DNA from: Candidatus Fibrimonadales bacterium
Lineage (GTDB): Bacteria; Fibrobacterota; Fibrobacteria; Fibrobacterales; Fibrobacteraceae
Direction of reading: 5' to 3'
NCBI GenBank assembly: GCA_009788135.1
Contig: WQSA01000117.1
Location: 1-7,331, forward strand
DNA length: 7,331 nt
Under the pieces are notes generated by a model. That model worked only from the letters and a program-made list of their open reading frames with translations. It ran no database searches and was not told the origin of the DNA. Made by a program: the position numbers and the translations under genes. Shown here piece after piece: positions 6,123 through 7,331 of the stretch. Numbering within the stretch: position 1 is the first letter of the stretch; the number at the start of each line of letters is the position of its first letter.

Positions 6123-6922
6123 TGCGCATAGCCGTTTGCCTTTTTTTCGCGTTTCTGCTTGGGTGCGGGGAATGGGAAGGCGGCGCAGTTGGAAAAGTTT
6201 CCTGTTCATTTGGTACCTTTAATGATTTTTTGCCCGTTGGGCGCAGGCCTGTAAAAATGGCATCTGGCAACAATGGAAACAACATTTACATTTTAGACGA
6301 ATCTTATTATGTGCATACATATAAAAGAGATAATTTATATGAGTGCGAATTTAATTTGGAATATTCCGATTATTTTACCGGTCTTCCAAAAGATGTTATT
6401 TCCAATGGAAGCACTTTTTATGTTCAAGACGGAGCGCGATTGAAATCATGGGATGATGTTGAGGTATGCGATGCCAGAGACGGTTTTTTTGCAATTTCCG
6501 GAAATGAGCTTGCAGTTGGGAGCAACTTTGGCATAGAAACCTGGAATATAAATTCCTGCGCAAAAACTACGCCTGTATCTTCTCAAAAAGTTTTGGCATT
6601 GGCCGCAACCGACAACGAATATTATGCAGCGGAAGATCTGAATTTGACAAGATACCCGAAAAACGGCACTCCTTACAGAAGCCCTGCCATATCTGATTTT
6701 TGCTCTATAGACAGAATTATTGCAAATAATTTTGGAGTTTATCTTTTAGACAAAAAATGCAGGAAAATAGGCGTTTACGAGCATCAGCCCATTTTGCGCA
6801 GAACGATAAGCTTGGATTCTCTTGGCGTAAGAGGCGCTTTGGATATAGCTTCGGCAGACTATCAGTATATTTTTATTTTGCACGAAAGAGGCGTTGAGAA
6901 GATTTCTACATTACCGCCATGA
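6119..6922 (+). CDS. Small lipoprotein with a probable β-propeller-like repeat fold
   Basis: A 267-residue predicted lipoprotein without a recognised family. The signal ends in lipobox FLLGC (Cys16 from ATG 6119). The mature part appears to hold about six loosely repeated blocks of 28-38 residues, each with a strand pair of the form 'hydrophobic, then xxY or xVG, then a strand carrying W or Y': about 43-78, 89-118, 121-150, 157-187, 196-226 and 238-265. Examples are NIYILDESYYVHTYKRD, ELAVGSNFGIETWNINS and GVYLLDKKCRKIGVYEH. This suggests a six-bladed propeller of the NHL/WD type, but the fold is inferred by eye. Six mature cysteines besides the lipidated one are spread through the blades. 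Two in-frame ATGs compete: 6119 overlaps the rmlB stop as ATGA, while 6122 (266 aa) lies 7 nt after a weak CAGG. An open frame extends upstream to GTG/ATG codons near 6083 but would bury the signal peptide. The stop overlaps the GH5 start by ATGA. A sugar-sensing or binding role is only a guess from the neighbours. Confidence 0.8.
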   Translation: MMRIAVCLFFAFLLGCGEWEGGAVGKVSCSFGTFNDFLPVGRRPVKMASGNNGNNIYILDESYYVHTYKRDNLYECEFNLEYSDYFTGLPKDVISNGSTFYVQDGARLKSWDDVEVCDARDGFFAISGNELAVGSNFGIETWNINSCAKTTPVSSQKVLALAATDNEYYAAEDLNLTRYPKNGTPYRSPAISDFCSIDRIIANNFGVYLLDKKCRKIGVYEHQPILRRTISLDSLGVRGALDIASADYQYIFILHERGVEKISTLPP

Positions 6923-7331
6923 ACATTCTTAAAGAACGCTTGCGAGGCTTAAATCTCGGCGGATGGTTTAGCCAAGTGGATTGCATTGAAGAAAAAGATC
7001 CGCAGGGTTTCCCTGGATTTTACAAACACGCAGAAACTTTTATTTCCGAGCGCGATTTGCAGAGAATAAAGAACTGGAATTTCAATCATGTTCGCTTGCC
7101 GGTTGATTATTTCAATTTTTTCAAAGGCGAAAATATGGAAGAAGACAAGCTCGCTTTTGAACTATTGGACAAAGCGATTGAAAAAATTTTAAGCACAGGC
7201 TTGGCTCTGATTCTGGATTTGCACAAATGCCCCGGGCACGATTTTCATCAGGGAACGTTAGGCGGAGCGCAACCCTTTTTTACCGACCCAAAGTGCAGAA
7301 GCGATGCGAAAAAAGTCTGGTCCGTGCTTGC
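6919..7331 (+). CDS. Glycoside hydrolase family 5-type enzyme, N-terminal part, no signal peptide
   Basis: The first 137 codons of a (β/α)8 glycosidase of the GH5 cellulase/exo-glucanase type, cut by the right edge. Family marks are RGLNLGGW at the N-terminus (9-16), the strand with the conserved substrate-site arginine in NHVRLPVDY (56-64, R59), and LALILDLHKCPGHDF (95-109), where H102 is the conserved histidine of the 'LDLH-x-x-PG' segment typical of GH5 exo-1,3-glucanase-like proteins. The acid/base (Asn-Glu-Pro) and nucleophile glutamates should lie beyond the window, so activity and subfamily cannot be judged. Translation begins with MNILKERLRGLNLGG, so no signal peptide or lipobox is present and the enzyme is predicted cytoplasmic, unlike the usual secreted Fibrobacter cellulases. 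ATG 6919 overlaps the upstream TGA and has no strong Shine-Dalgarno, suggesting coupled translation. It may act on imported oligosaccharides or on an intracellular glycan; this is inference. Confidence 0.85.
   Translation, partial: MNILKERLRGLNLGGWFSQVDCIEEKDPQGFPGFYKHAETFISERDLQRIKNWNFNHVRLPVDYFNFFKGENMEEDKLAFELLDKAIEKILSTGLALILDLHKCPGHDFHQGTLGGAQPFFTDPKCRSDAKKVWSVL

Overview
The window most likely comes from a Fibrobacterota genome (Fibrobacter or a close uncultured relative). The signs are moderate-to-low GC, densely packed genes, four lipoproteins with LLxC- or FxSC-type lipoboxes, poly-serine linkers of the Fibrobacter surface-protein kind, and a glycoside hydrolase family 5 enzyme. This placement is inferred from protein style; no rRNA or other marker is present.

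Layout: two gene strings diverge from a 34-bp gap at 2229-2262. The left string reads on the minus strand: a LytR_C-domain lipoprotein (2228 to 1836), ribosomal silencing factor RsfS (1839 to 1441), prepilin peptidase (1438 to 662) and histidinol-phosphate aminotransferase HisC (660, running off the left edge). Its junctions are a 4-bp ATGA overlap, a 2-bp gap and a 1-bp gap, so it looks like one transcription unit. The right string reads on the plus strand: a DUF4249-like lipoprotein with a cysteine-rich tail (2263-3609), a poly-Ser/Ig-like repeat lipoprotein (3606-5117), dTDP-glucose 4,6-dehydratase RmlB/RfbB (5136-6122), a small propeller-like lipoprotein (6119-6922) and a GH5-family glycosidase cut by the right edge (6919-7331). 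Three of its four junctions are ATGA overlaps. The fourth, before rmlB, is an 18-bp gap holding a TATATT box placed so that transcription could start at or next to the ATG.

How the genes may work together: the left string is mostly housekeeping (ribosome hibernation, pilin/pseudopilin maturation, histidine synthesis) plus an envelope lipoprotein. The right string is envelope- and polysaccharide-themed: three predicted exported lipoproteins, one nucleotide-sugar enzyme and one glycosidase that lacks a signal peptide. The two best candidates for an undescribed unit are the lipoprotein pair at 2263-5117 and the rmlB-propeller lipoprotein-GH5 trio at 5136-7331. Nothing in the sequence assigns either a function. 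No RNA gene, mobile element, CRISPR array or convincing terminator was seen, and no stretch longer than 34 bp lacks a gene.
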